In this document: positions 32,164-42,260 of the stretch, piece by piece
Layout: each line of letters begins with the position of its first letter
Position numbering within the stretch: position 1 is the first letter of the stretch
Assembly (NCBI RefSeq): GCF_010183535.1
Contig: NC_071332.1
Coordinates: 2,046,001 to 2,110,000 of the forward strand
Direction of reading: 5' to 3'
Source of the DNA: Caenorhabditis remanei
Taxonomy: Eukaryota; Nematoda; Chromadorea; Rhabditida; Rhabditidae
Length of the DNA: 64,000 nt
Notes under the pieces: model-generated
What the model was told of the DNA's origin: nothing
What the model saw: only the letters and a program-made list of their open reading frames with translations
The model's database searches: none
Program-made: the position numbers and the translations under genes

Positions 32164-34463
32164 TCAACAGTCAATAAAAGTTTTCAATTTCATCTTTGTT
32201 TGTTTGGCAAAGTGCCAAGAATTCAAAAAGTCGATGAGCCACCCACTGAGAGACAAAAACACGACTCCAGAGATTCCAGCGTCTATAATGTCAAATCTTC
32301 GAATCTTCTCGTTGGACCAATTGTATGACAGATGAAAAATTGAATAGCAAAAGCGGAACGAAGCATAAAAGATCCATTCTCCAGCAATGATCATTGCCTG
32401 CAAATAGTTATACTAGAACTCTAGAATTAGTTAGACCCTACCAAAACGTCATGTCGATAACGGGTAGCTGGAATTTCCGCTTTCATCGGTAATACTTCAT
32501 TCAGGTAGCGATCTATGAGTTCAAGTTGACGTTGTTCCAGCTGTGACACATTCATCGAATTGCAATACCTGTTGTACAGTGGGTCAAAACCCTGGATGGG
32601 TGCTTTCCTGAAACTCATAAAAATTCACTTTGAATATTTATATTTCCATACTTACATGGTCGAAAATAAATTGGCAAAAAGCGGTAAATATATGATGAAA
32701 AATAACACAGCTCCTAATTCATCTGATAACTCCGGGCCAATATATAAATTGTAAGCCAACTGACAACTAATGGCTCCGAATATGATACAGGCGGATAGAT
32801 AGGCAATTTTAGTGCTCATCTGAAAGGGTAATAGTATAGATATGAACAGATTAGTAGTCATGTTCATCTCAGATTTTTCTTGAAGTTTTTCTTCGAATTT
32901 TCGCAGCTTTCGCTAAAGTTTTTTGCGTATAAATTGTTATAAAAACGCATGATACATCAGCGGAAGCTTTAAAGATTCCAAGGAAACATCAGCGAAAATT
33001 CGAAGAAAAAATTCACGAAAAAAGGTATTCCTCGAAGAGTACACGCACTATGTAAATCCTAGGCCGCGGCCACAGTTGATAATTTCGATAATCGCTGGCA
33101 TTTTTTGGAATGACACGGTTTTCGAAAAACAGATTTTTTCGAAAATCGAAAAATCATTTTTTCCGAAAATCGAAATGAAACACTGACTTTTTTATTCCGA
33201 TTTTTGACACAAAAATTCCGATAATCGTGTTGACACGTCACTCTATAGGTAAGTCACAGACATAAAACTCGTTGAGATCTATATTTTGGTCCAAATTTCA
33301 ACGCATAATATTCAGTTTGAAGCAAGTTACACACCGGCCCGTTTCAGCCCGGTTTTCAAGTACATGCAGTAAAAATGACCAACTTTAAGAGTGTGTTACG
33401 GTGTCAATGATTGTTCCACAAAGTAAATTATGTATAAACCTTACAGAACAAAGGTAGAGCTTCATTTTTGTAGTTGACAACTTTTTCGTACAAATATTCC
33501 CTAACAAGTTACATATCGACAATGTATTGTACAAAATAGTGCGATTTTTGAGCTGTCGTTTTAAAATGACCATAACTCTCCAGAGAGTGCCCGCCCAAAA
33601 AAGTTGTCAACTACAAAACTGAAGCTCTACTTCCAATGTGCATGATTCAATAGAAACCTGCTGGGTGTGATAACCAAAATTACTATGAAACACTCTCAAA
33701 ATTGAACAGTTTCAACTGAAAACGGCCAAAGTTTGTATCTTACAAGGGAAGTCTTTGGAGGCGCCACTTTCAAACAACCTAAAAATTTGGTTATTGGTAT
33801 TTTTGATCACGGGGAGTCCATTTCTGCATTCAAAACCTGCTAAATATCTCTGCGAGCCGAGTTATGAGTTCTCAACTATTCATATGGCTAAGCCTGTTCA
33901 CATGGAATTCCAAATCGGCCGTATATGCGCCACCGCACGGTTTCATTTGTGTTTCCCAGCGGTTTACCTGAGGTCGTACGTTGTAAAAATGAGAATATCT
34001 TGCATATACTACTTATCGATTTGTAATTCCACGTGAAAAAGCTTATCCACATGAAAAGTTTGAGAGCCCATAACTTGGCTTGCAGAGATATTTAGCAGGT
34101 TTTGACTGCAGAAATGGAATCTGCGTAGTCGAAAGTTTTTTGACCTAATTTATAGTTCGTTTGAAAGTGGCGTCTCCAAAGACTTCCCTTGTTAGTACTG
34201 TATGTTAAGAGCATACTCACCGAACAGTCATGCGCTGATTTATACCACCGTAGTTCTGTCTCCGCATTTCGTTTTTCCATCTCAACCCACTGTTCCATGT
34301 GCATATGTTCTTGGATTTTACCAACTGTAACTTCTCCATATTGTTGTCTTCTTCTCATCGAATCTTTGAGATTTTTCAAGGAAAATGAAGGGTCTTCCGA
34401 TCTGGAAGCTGCCAGAAATAATTGAAATGGTGAGGATGGATCGGGTAGATAATCCGTGTCCAT
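32164..34463 (-). CDS. Predicted four-pass membrane protein, copy C
   Basis: Minus-strand exons 34463-34221, 32819-32656, 32607-32442 and 32397-32164 give 268 residues. The N-terminus (VGKIQEHMHMEQWVEMEKRN) and the loop (EQRQLELIDRYLNEVLPMKA) match copies A and B. The hydrophobic segments are IAYLSACIIFGAISCQLAY and LGAVLFFIIYLPLFANLF in exon 2, and about GEWIFYASFRFCYSIF and GISGVVFLSLSGWLIDFL near the end. A TTTCAG acceptor lies about 25 bases before the ATG, where copies A and B have it one base before. Intron 1 (1401 bp) contains a hairpin shared with copy A and a 449-bp insertion that copy A lacks. No function is known. Confidence 0.8.
33060..33365. repeat. Partial CCAAAATGTAGATCTC-family element
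   Basis: The right arm is recognisable (ACTCGTTGAGATCTATATTT, then GAAGCAAGTTACACACCGG). Its left arm is replaced by a TTTTCGAAAATCGAAAA-rich hairpin (33110-33200). It lies in intron 1 of membrane gene C. Confidence 0.55.
33740..34194. mobile_element. PIF/Harbinger-like insertion with TTA duplication
   Basis: An element of 449 bp (33743-34191) lies between TTA (33740-33742) and TTA (34192-34194). Copy A has a single TTA at 22683-22685 in otherwise similar sequence (GTATCTTAGTACTGTATG), which is the empty site. The ends are CAAGGGAAGTCTTTGGAGGC and the inverted GTCTCCAAAGACTTCCCTTG, and the inner arms are inverted as well. A 3-bp TTA/TAA duplication is typical of PIF/Harbinger elements. There is no transposase frame. 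Confidence 0.8.
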
Positions 34464-36065
34464 TTCAGTGGCGATAGTCTTTCTGAAAGAGGAATTATTG
34501 ATGGAACTTGTCTTGATTGATTTTGAGATAGTAGTTTTCTTACAACTGCGCTCTACCGAAATCCCCATTCTCTCAATTTCACACACAATTTGTTGCGGTA
34601 GAGAGCGGTTGTAAAAAGCGGATCGTGCTAATGCGCACGGCCTCTAGCTGCGCACAGTGATTTGAGAGAGCCTCTGCAGGAGGCCGTGAACGTTTATAGT
34701 ATGAGAGAGTGCAGAGAAGATAGGCAGCCTACTACAATAGGGAGAAACAGAAGGAGGACCATTATCCGTTGAGTCGGTGCACAGATGTCAAGGTCACTCG
34801 TCTCGGGTGGTCCAACCCAAATCTACTATTACCCATTCGCCGGCAGCTGTCCCCTCCTTCAACGTTCGCCCCCGGGGACGAGGTGTGGGCCTTGCTGCGG
34901 AATCTTCATTTACGCTGACGGGCTCTCTACCGTACTTTACCAATAAAACAAGTTTTAATGCTACGGTATTCGCACCTACAACTCGTCCCCGGGCCGAACT
35001 TTGAGTGAGCGGCTTTCACAACTTTTTAAATTGTTTCGAAACACACAAAATTAATGAGAATTATTGTCCTAAAAACATAGTGAAAGGTACGAGTGGTGAT
35101 AAATTAGTACGATGAACCCGCCCATTCGAATTCATACAAAAGAATACTAAATGTTTGCCATCAAAAAGTGGTAGACGAGAGAAAAGGTTACTGCCGTCTC
35201 TGAGCAATGCAAATAGCGAGAATGAGGAGGACCGTTCATATCGACATGCGGTGGTAAAAGAAAGGGGAGAGAGACACCCCTTGCGATAGAGCACGTTTGC
35301 ATCATTAGGCATATCCACGGTTTTCCAGTTTCAAGTGTCAGATCTGAAAACTTATGAGACGTTGATAATAGGAAAATATATTCTTGACGTGATGTTTCGA
35401 CAACACGACATTTTTTCTACCCAGGCCCATACAGGTCGAAATTTTGCGTAGAATTCGAATCCGTTAAAAAATCATGCGAGTCTGATCTGGATTGAGCCGA
35501 AATTGCGTAAAAACTAGTTTTCATGTTGAGCTCACTGTTTTTCGGCCTTGCAAAAACCATGTATTTCGAAGCTGTATCTTTTCTAATTTTAACCGCAGGT
35601 ACCAACACGAAAATCGAATTTTCTGTCAAAACCTAGTAGAGTGTGTCAAGGACTACTAGAAACCGTAAAAAAACTATGCGAGTCTGACCTACAACGATCT
35701 GAACGTGACACTTTTCTAATCTAGTCAAAAAATTTTTTGCGTTTTTCTGAGAAACGAATTATTTGGTTGAAACGTGAGTAGGTTCATTGAATTCTACGTA
35801 TTCGATTGCCCCAGGAGAAAAAGTTTTGAATCAACTATATCGTACTGGAATCCCAGGGCAGTCTGCCAAACATTTCAATAACTTCCCCCATGACGCCGCA
35901 AGAGAAGAAAATGAAAAACTTTGCCCACCTTCATTGAGGTCTCTAACGATAAGAAAAGGGAAAAACTTTATTCATGAGAAAGTTTCGAACAGAAAATAAA
36001 AAATTTTGGAATAGTATTCGCTCATAAACTTAATCACCGGATCATTCTGTATCACCGCGTGGATG
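34464..36065. other. Upstream module of gene C and unassigned DNA
   Basis: From 34540 to 35360 this parallels 22952-23640 (same GCGCTCTACCGAAAT hairpin, CCCGGGGACGAG pair and AGCAATGCAAATAGCGAGAA block). From 35360 to 36065 I see AT-rich sequence with two similar lines (ATGCGAGTCTGATCTGG at 35473 and ATGCGAGTCTGACCT at 35677) and no supported exon. Confidence 0.45.
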
Positions 36066-36069
36066 TAAT

Positions 36070-37540
36070 CATCGCGAATTGTGCGCGTAGAACTTACTCC
36101 TAAACGCATGGAACAGTAGACAAGCCACTGATCCGGAGTAGTTCCTATGAACACGCGTGCGTAGACCTCCCGTAAGAGGATCTCCGACTTTGCGAACTCG
36201 GTTCGCGTATCTTTTGTGCGCGTAGAACTTACTCCTAAACGCATGGAACAGAAGACAAGCCACTGATCCGGAGTCGTTCCTATGAACACGCGTGCGTAGA
36301 CCTCCCGTAAGAGGATCTCCGACTTTGCGAACTTGGTTCGCGTATCTTTTGTGGGCGTAGAACTTACTCCTAAACGCATGAAACAGTAGACTAGCCACTG
36401 ATCCAGAGTCGTTCCTATGGACACGCGTGCGTAGACCTCCCGTAAGAGGATCTCCGACTTTGCGAACTCGGTTCGCGTATCTTTTGTGCGCGTAGAACTT
36501 ACTCCTAAACGCATGGAACAGAAGACAAGCCACTGATCCGGAGTCGTTCCTATGAACACGCGTGCGTAGACCTCTCGTAAGAGGATCTCCGACTTAGCGA
36601 ACTTGGTTCGCGTACCTTTTGTGGGCGTAGAACTTACTCCTAAACGCATGGAACAGAAGACAAGCCACTGATCCGGAGTCGTTCCTATGAACACGCGTGC
36701 GTAGACCTCTCGTAAGAGGATCTCCGACTTAGCGAACTTGGTTCGCGTACCTTTTGTGCGCGTAGAACTTACTCCTAAACGCATGGAACAGAAGACAAGC
36801 CACTGATCCGGAGTCGTTCCTATGAACACGCGTGCGTAGACCTCTCGTAAGAGGATCTCCGACTTTGCGAACTCGGTTCGCGTATCTTTTGTGCGCGTAG
36901 AACTTACTCCTAAACGCATGGAACAGAAGACAAGCCACTGATCCGGAGTCGTTCCTATGAACACGCGTGCGTAGACCTCTCGTAAGAGGATCTCCGACTT
37001 AGCGAACTTGGTTCGCGTACCTTTTGTGGGCGTAGAACTTACTCCTAAACGCATGGAACAGAAGACAAGCCACTGATCCGGAGTCGTTCCTATGAACACG
37101 CGTGCGTAGACCTCTCGTAAGAGGATCTCCGACTTAGCGAACTTGGTTCGCGTACCTTTTGTGGGCGTAGAACTTACTCCTAAACGCATGGAACAGTAGA
37201 CAAGCCACTGATCCGGAGTAGTTCCTATGAACACGCGTGCGTAGACCTCCCGTAAGAGGATCTCCGACTTTGCGAACTTGGTTCGCGTACCTTTTGTGGG
37301 CGTAGAACTTACTCCTAAACGCATGGAACAGAAGACAAGCCACTGATCCGGAGTCGTTCCTATGAACACGCGTGCGTAGACCTCTCGTAAGAGGATCTCC
37401 GACTTAGCGAACTTGGTTCGCGTACCTTTTGTGGGCGTAGAACTTACTCCTAAACGCATGGAACAGAAGACAAGCCACTGATCCGGAGTCGTTCCTATGA
37501 ACACGCGTGCGTAGACCTCTCGTAAGAGGATCTCCGATTT
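36070..37540 (-). repeat. 135-bp minisatellite, 11 units, open in two frames
   Basis: Eleven head-to-tail units of 135 bp differ by only a few bases. On the minus strand each encodes 45 residues including SEILLREVYARVFIGTTPDQ and WLVFCSMRLGVSS, and the whole array plus flanks is open for about 530 codons. A second minus-strand frame is also open (MACLLFHAFRSKFYAHKRYA). The long frame has no ATG at its start: a TGA lies just upstream at 37571-37573. Because 135 is a multiple of three, any stop-free unit gives a long frame, so the frame alone does not prove a gene. The flank after the last unit (DDYIHAVIQNDPVIKFMSEY) also looks protein-like. Confidence 0.85.
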
Positions 37541-38510
37541 GAAAAAAGCTAGAGTGATTGTTGTATACACTCATCATGGCTTTTTCTTCCAGGCTTTCGA
37601 GAACTATTCGGCGTCGGTTCTGAAAAATATGAATGTTCTAAGAGATTTCGGAAAGAAACAATAAGAATGATAAGTGAACAAACGAGACGCAAAGACAGGA
37701 GCGAAAACGAATTTCAGCGGAAAACATTTCCTAGAAAACAAAGAAACTTTTGGATGAGCAGAGAAATAGAGTTTTGCACAGCATTGAAGCAAAACACAAC
37801 GATACAGCTTGCGAGAATGGACATTTGAAAAAAAAGACTGGAAACTGTAGGAGACGGTAGAAATCTAGATAGATCTCAGCTGAGAAAATGAGTAAAACAA
37901 CAGGCATTCGGACGAATCTTCGGAAATTCGAAAATTCAAGATTTCACTTTAAAAAATATGCATAGAAATGCTCATCAACAGAAAAGGAATTATTGAAAAC
38001 CTACATTGACAACTTTTCAGACACCCATTCCGATCCGAGTCGGGTCAGAATTACAGTTCCAGTTAAATGCCGACTTTTTCACGTTTTTACAGACTTCTTT
38101 GGTGATTTTCGATTTCAGAACAACAGCCAAATTTATAAATTCAACTATTTTTAGTCAAATTCTCGACATAGTTAAAAATTACATAAACGCACTTGTGATG
38201 GAAAAAAAATTGAAATTAAAATTAAACGTTTTCTCATAGATTCTATGAGAATACTTTCGAATCTTACAAAAACATGGTTATCAATCACTACTACAAATTA
38301 AACGTTTTGGTATTGGAGCGCAAATGTATTATTCATTCAAAATTGTGAAGATACGTTTATTATATTCAGAGAAGAAGGTTTCCGGGAGGAACTCTAATAA
38401 GAACTTATTAAAAGCAGCAGCGAAAAAATAATAATCAATATTTTGAAGCTCTCTAACTAAACTCGGCAAAACCTGAATTAAAAACGGTAGGCGAAACGTA
38501 AAAACTGAAA
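37541..38510. other. AT-rich DNA without a recognised gene
   Basis: I see no exon with paralogue support, and no foldback. TAATAAGAACTTATTA (about 38396) is a short palindrome. Confidence 0.3.
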
Positions 38511-38514
38511 TAAA

Positions 38515-39045
38515 TTCGACCGGAAAGCAGGGATGTGCCTATGGAGGCGTTTTGGGCGCTGAAAGATTTCAAAGTGGGCGAAAATGCGACGAGAGAGAGT
38601 GTGTAAAATCGAGAGAGTGTGTCTGCGCCTCTCCATTTCGCACACTCTTTCTCGTCGCATTTTCAAATTTCGGCTGAAAATGCGAGGCGCTCAACTCCAC
38701 CCGGGCACATACCTGCCTGAAAGGGCGAAAATTGAAAAAATTGGGGCATACTTGCAAAATATCGGCCGGGCCGGTAGAGAAAGTTGCCGGCCCGGAGTCA
38801 AAAAATGAGCACAATTTTTTCACAAAATTTTTCGAAATTTTTTGAAATTTTTATCAAAAATCAAAAATCCTATGTAAACTTGAGTTTTATCGATATGTAA
38901 AAACATAGTCGAAAATTCGACTTTTTTGCGAAAAAATCAAAAAAAATTTCAAAAAAATTCAAATTTTCAAATTTTTGTACTGTGACCCGGGCCGGCCGGG
39001 CCGGTGAAAATTCTCAAATCGGCCCGGCCCGTTGCAAGTATGAAT
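38515..39045. repeat. Hairpin element next to a GGCCCGG-bracketed element
   Basis: A hairpin at 38530-38700 has GAAAATGCGACGAGAGAGAG and the inverted CTCTTTCTCGTCGCATTTTC. It is followed at 38755-39045 by an AT-rich block closed by GGCCGGGCCGG and CCGGCCCGGCCC. Confidence 0.65.
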
Positions 39046-39349
39046 TGGGGGAAAAATGCAAAAATCAACTGCTGGAAACCAAAAATCTGCATGAATAAAC
39101 TGAGAAATGAGCTGAAAGTGACAGAGGAAATGATTAAAAAACCGATTTTTGCCAAAAACTAGCTCAGTAGTCAGATCCTACAAAAAAAAGATCTACGAAA
39201 ATGGGTCGCTGGCAACTAAAATAGAAAATTAAAGCGATAAAAATTTTAATTTTGGTGAAAATCTAGAAAAAACATTAGGAAAATCACTATTTCTTCCGGC
39301 TATTCTCGCTGAAAAACTAAGAAACAGCGGGATTTCAAAGCATGTCGTT

Positions 39350-39652
39350 TTTCAATCGAAGTATGTTATTAGCAGAGCATTTTTGCTGCAACTGCGCTCC
39401 GCCGCAAACGAGAGAGTATCGGCGAGAGACGCAGAGTTTTTTCTCGTACCGACTCAGATTTTCACAGTTTTCGACCTATTTCCGCTGTTTTTCATTTCAA
39501 TTTACCGAAAAAATAATGGAAAATAGCGAAAATAGGTCAAAAACTGTGAAAATCTGAGTCGGCGCGAGAAAAACTCTGCGTCTCTCGCCGATACTCTCTC
39601 GTTTGCGATAGGGCGCAATTGTAACACAAATGCTCTGCTAATAGAAAGCCGG
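39350..39652. mobile_element. 300-bp near-perfect hairpin, TTAGCAGAGCATTT ends
   Basis: The ends are TTAGCAGAGCATTTTTGC and the inverted AAATGCTCTGCTAA. Arms contain CAACTGCGCTCCGCC, CGAGAGAGTATCGGCGAGAG and GACTCAGATTTTCACAG, with the complement on the other side. A relative is at 55125-55320. The transcript would fold into a hairpin of about 130 bp. Confidence 0.75.
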
Positions 39653-39934
39653 AAAATGAGCGATAGCAAGTCGAAACGAGTAAATATATAAGAAAATTCA
39701 GAAAACCCCCGATTTCAAAGTGATTTTGCTGAAAACGAAAGGAAAACTAAACGAAAAAGCTGAGAAAAAACCAAAACAAACTGAAATCGACGAGAAAATT
39801 ATGAAAAATCGATTTTTCAAGCTCAGTAGTGGAAGTAGTCGGAAAATCTATGAAAATGGATTGATGACAACCGAACTATGAAATTAAAGTGATGAAAATC
39901 AAATTTTTTAGTAAAAATCTGAAAACACCGATTG

Positions 39935-40115
39935 GAAATTCACTATTTCACGGTGAGAGGTTCATCGAAAGTGCAAAGTTGAAGACATTGCTTGCGCACT
40001 ACTCGATCATTGACGCATTTCTCGATTCAGAAATTTGCAAGCCTACAATAATTGAGTTTCGATTCAAAAATGGAATACTCAGAGTGAATGCAAGAAAATT
40101 GACCAATTTAAGGTT
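39935..40115 (+). pseudogene. Coding-like orphan fragment
   Basis: About 60 codons are open and protein-like: FHGERFIESAKLKTLLAHYS, then DAFLDSEICKPTIIEFRFKN. No start, donor or acceptor fits clearly, and no relative is in the window. It may be the remains of a lost gene or an isolated exon. Function unknown. Confidence 0.3.
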
Positions 40116-40599
40116 CTGAGTAGCTACTAATGACTAACAAATCATAAAAAGTCAACATTTTAAAAATTTTGAAAAAAAAATTTCAATTTTTTTTTTCAAA
40201 TTTCTAGATTTTCAAGCATAAATTGCTGCAAATAAACTTCAAAACTACTTTTATGATTACTCAGTCCAAAAGAACTATGAAAAACACCGATTTCAATGAG
40301 AAATCGGTGTTTTTCAGAAGAAATATATTTCTTCTGAAAATTCTCAAAAATCCGATTTCAAAGAAGAATTTTCTAGAAGAATGAAAAATTCTCTAAAAAT
40401 CGAAGATATTTTGCTGAAAACGAAAGGTAAACTGAACCAAGAGGCTGAGGAAGAAACGAAACAAAGTGAAATCGACGAGAAAAACATGACAAATCGATTT
40501 TCGACTGAAATTTTGATGAAAAAATAGCAAAAATGAGTCGAAAATCGGTTGAGGAAGAAATTGAAGTTTCGAAAATAATATATTCAACAAAAAATCCGG

Positions 40600-41080
40600 A
40601 AAAAATCGTCTAGAAATCACTTTTTTTTCGACGAAAAAACAATTTTCTCGCCGATTTTTCGATTGCACCGTCTTTTCACAAGTACGCATTCTGACGTGAC
40701 GGTGTTTGCGGGCAATGCATAAAATCTGACGACAATAGCGATTTTCAGCGATTTTCAGCCAAATTTTCAGAGTTTTTTTCCGTTTTTCATTATAAAAACC
40801 TATAAAATCCTAATAAGCGCAAAATTTTTAACGATTTTCCACGATTTTTCTTGATTTCTCCTCGAATTTTCCATTTCCATGTGTCGCCTCCACGTTTTCA
40901 ATGTTTTCGTGGCACTACAGGTGGTAAAATCAAAAATTGTCACCTGCAAATCCTCAAATTTCGCTAAAATCTACTTAAAATCCATCTTCTCAACATTCAA
41001 AAATTAAATTTTGAAATTCGCGCCAATTTGAAATCGCCGAGTCCGCAAACACCGTCACTGCGTACCCTGCATTTAATTTG
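40600..41080. repeat. Foldback with GACGGTGTTTGCGG ends
   Basis: GTACGCATTCTGACGTGACG and GTGTTTGCGG on the left (40682-40713) pair with CCGCAAACACCGTCACTGCG and TACCC on the right (41043-41066), around AT-rich DNA. Confidence 0.6.
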
Positions 41081-41394
41081 ACGACAATTGATGGTCCAGT
41101 CGATTTTCAGCGATAAAAGTTGTAAATTGTGCGATTTTCGCGGAATTTTTCATCTGAAATTTGAAAAAAGGGGTTTAAAAATGTGTTGGACTACTAAATT
41201 CCAGAAAAATCCGGGAAAAATCGGTTGATATCGAAACAAATCGAGGTAAAATCCTCGGCTTTTCAGTTTCAATTGACAAAGCTGAAAATTTAGAAAATCC
41301 GAAATTAGATTCAGAATTCTCACGTCTTCAGCTTCTCATTCATTATATACACATATTCCGGCTTGACCTAGTTTCTAGGACATGCCATTTAAAA

Positions 41395-42260
41395 AAAGGA
41401 CTTGACAAGTGTGAACTTTATTAAAATATAAAGTTATGCGAAACGAAATTGTTGGGGGTGAGAAGACATGAAAAGAAAGAACATGAAAATGACAAAGGTT
41501 ATATAATATAGGAAAAAAGACATAGTGCATTATAAATTGGGTTGGGGGCAGCAGCAGCAGCAGGGAACCGGGTTTTCTCATGATAAAGACAAGAAATAGA
41601 TGATGGTACTGGAGGCACGGATGGGGAATCTACTCGGACTATAGTTTCTAGCGGGGGGGGATGGGGGAAAAATGCATTAGAAAAAGGAAAAAAGCAGTAT
41701 GAAAATAAGAATAATTAGTGTAGTAATTTGCACTTAATTAGAGACAAAATGTAGATTGACAGCTAGTTGACAAAATTTGAAAATTGTGTTGAAAGAATCG
41801 GGTGGGGGAATAAATTAGTCAGAGTTGGACTGTACGACACAAAAACGCTAGCGGTGATGGTAAAGGGGATGTACAAATACATGCATGCAGATTTCACAAA
41901 TCAAATAAGTTAGATCTGAAAAAAGGGGGCGGAGCTTATTGTACAATTGCATATAAGTTACATAGGTACAATTTGAGTAATCTGGTTTTCTGAAGGGAAG
42001 GACATTTTGGGTTTATGGGCGGTGTCAACTAGCGATGGGGTACATTTTGAATAAGGGATGAGTGCTCTAGCAGACTATACATAGGTGGTATTTCAAAAAA
42101 TGGGAAAATTATTTCAAAAATGAAAAAAAACGTGTTTCAAAGAAACATAACAACAGATTTAAAAGAAAAAGGTTATTAATTAAGAGACATATTATATATA
42201 TAAATCATAGAACCTTTTTTAAGATATCCCTGAAAATGGACGGTTCTCTCTTATAAGCCC
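41395..42260 (-). other. Probable 3' untranslated region of the CCCH gene
   Basis: The 865 bases after the stop codon at 42261 are poorer in dispersed repeats than the introns. AATAAA on the minus strand near 41409-41414 would end a long 3' UTR. It is T-rich on the transcript strand, with a CAG/CTG microsatellite (41547-41561). TTP-type genes often regulate themselves through long AU-rich 3' UTRs; that is only a possibility here. Confidence 0.5.

Noticed and set aside
35787..35999. 70-codon plus-strand frame beside the minisatellite
   Set aside because: It is short, with no paralogue and no splice context.
35972..37570. A single 532-codon minus-strand gene over the 135-bp array
   Set aside because: The frame has no ATG start (TGA then GTG at the 5' end), a second frame is open too, and a stop-free unit of 135 bp automatically gives a long frame. 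It is kept as a minisatellite with coding potential, not as a gene.
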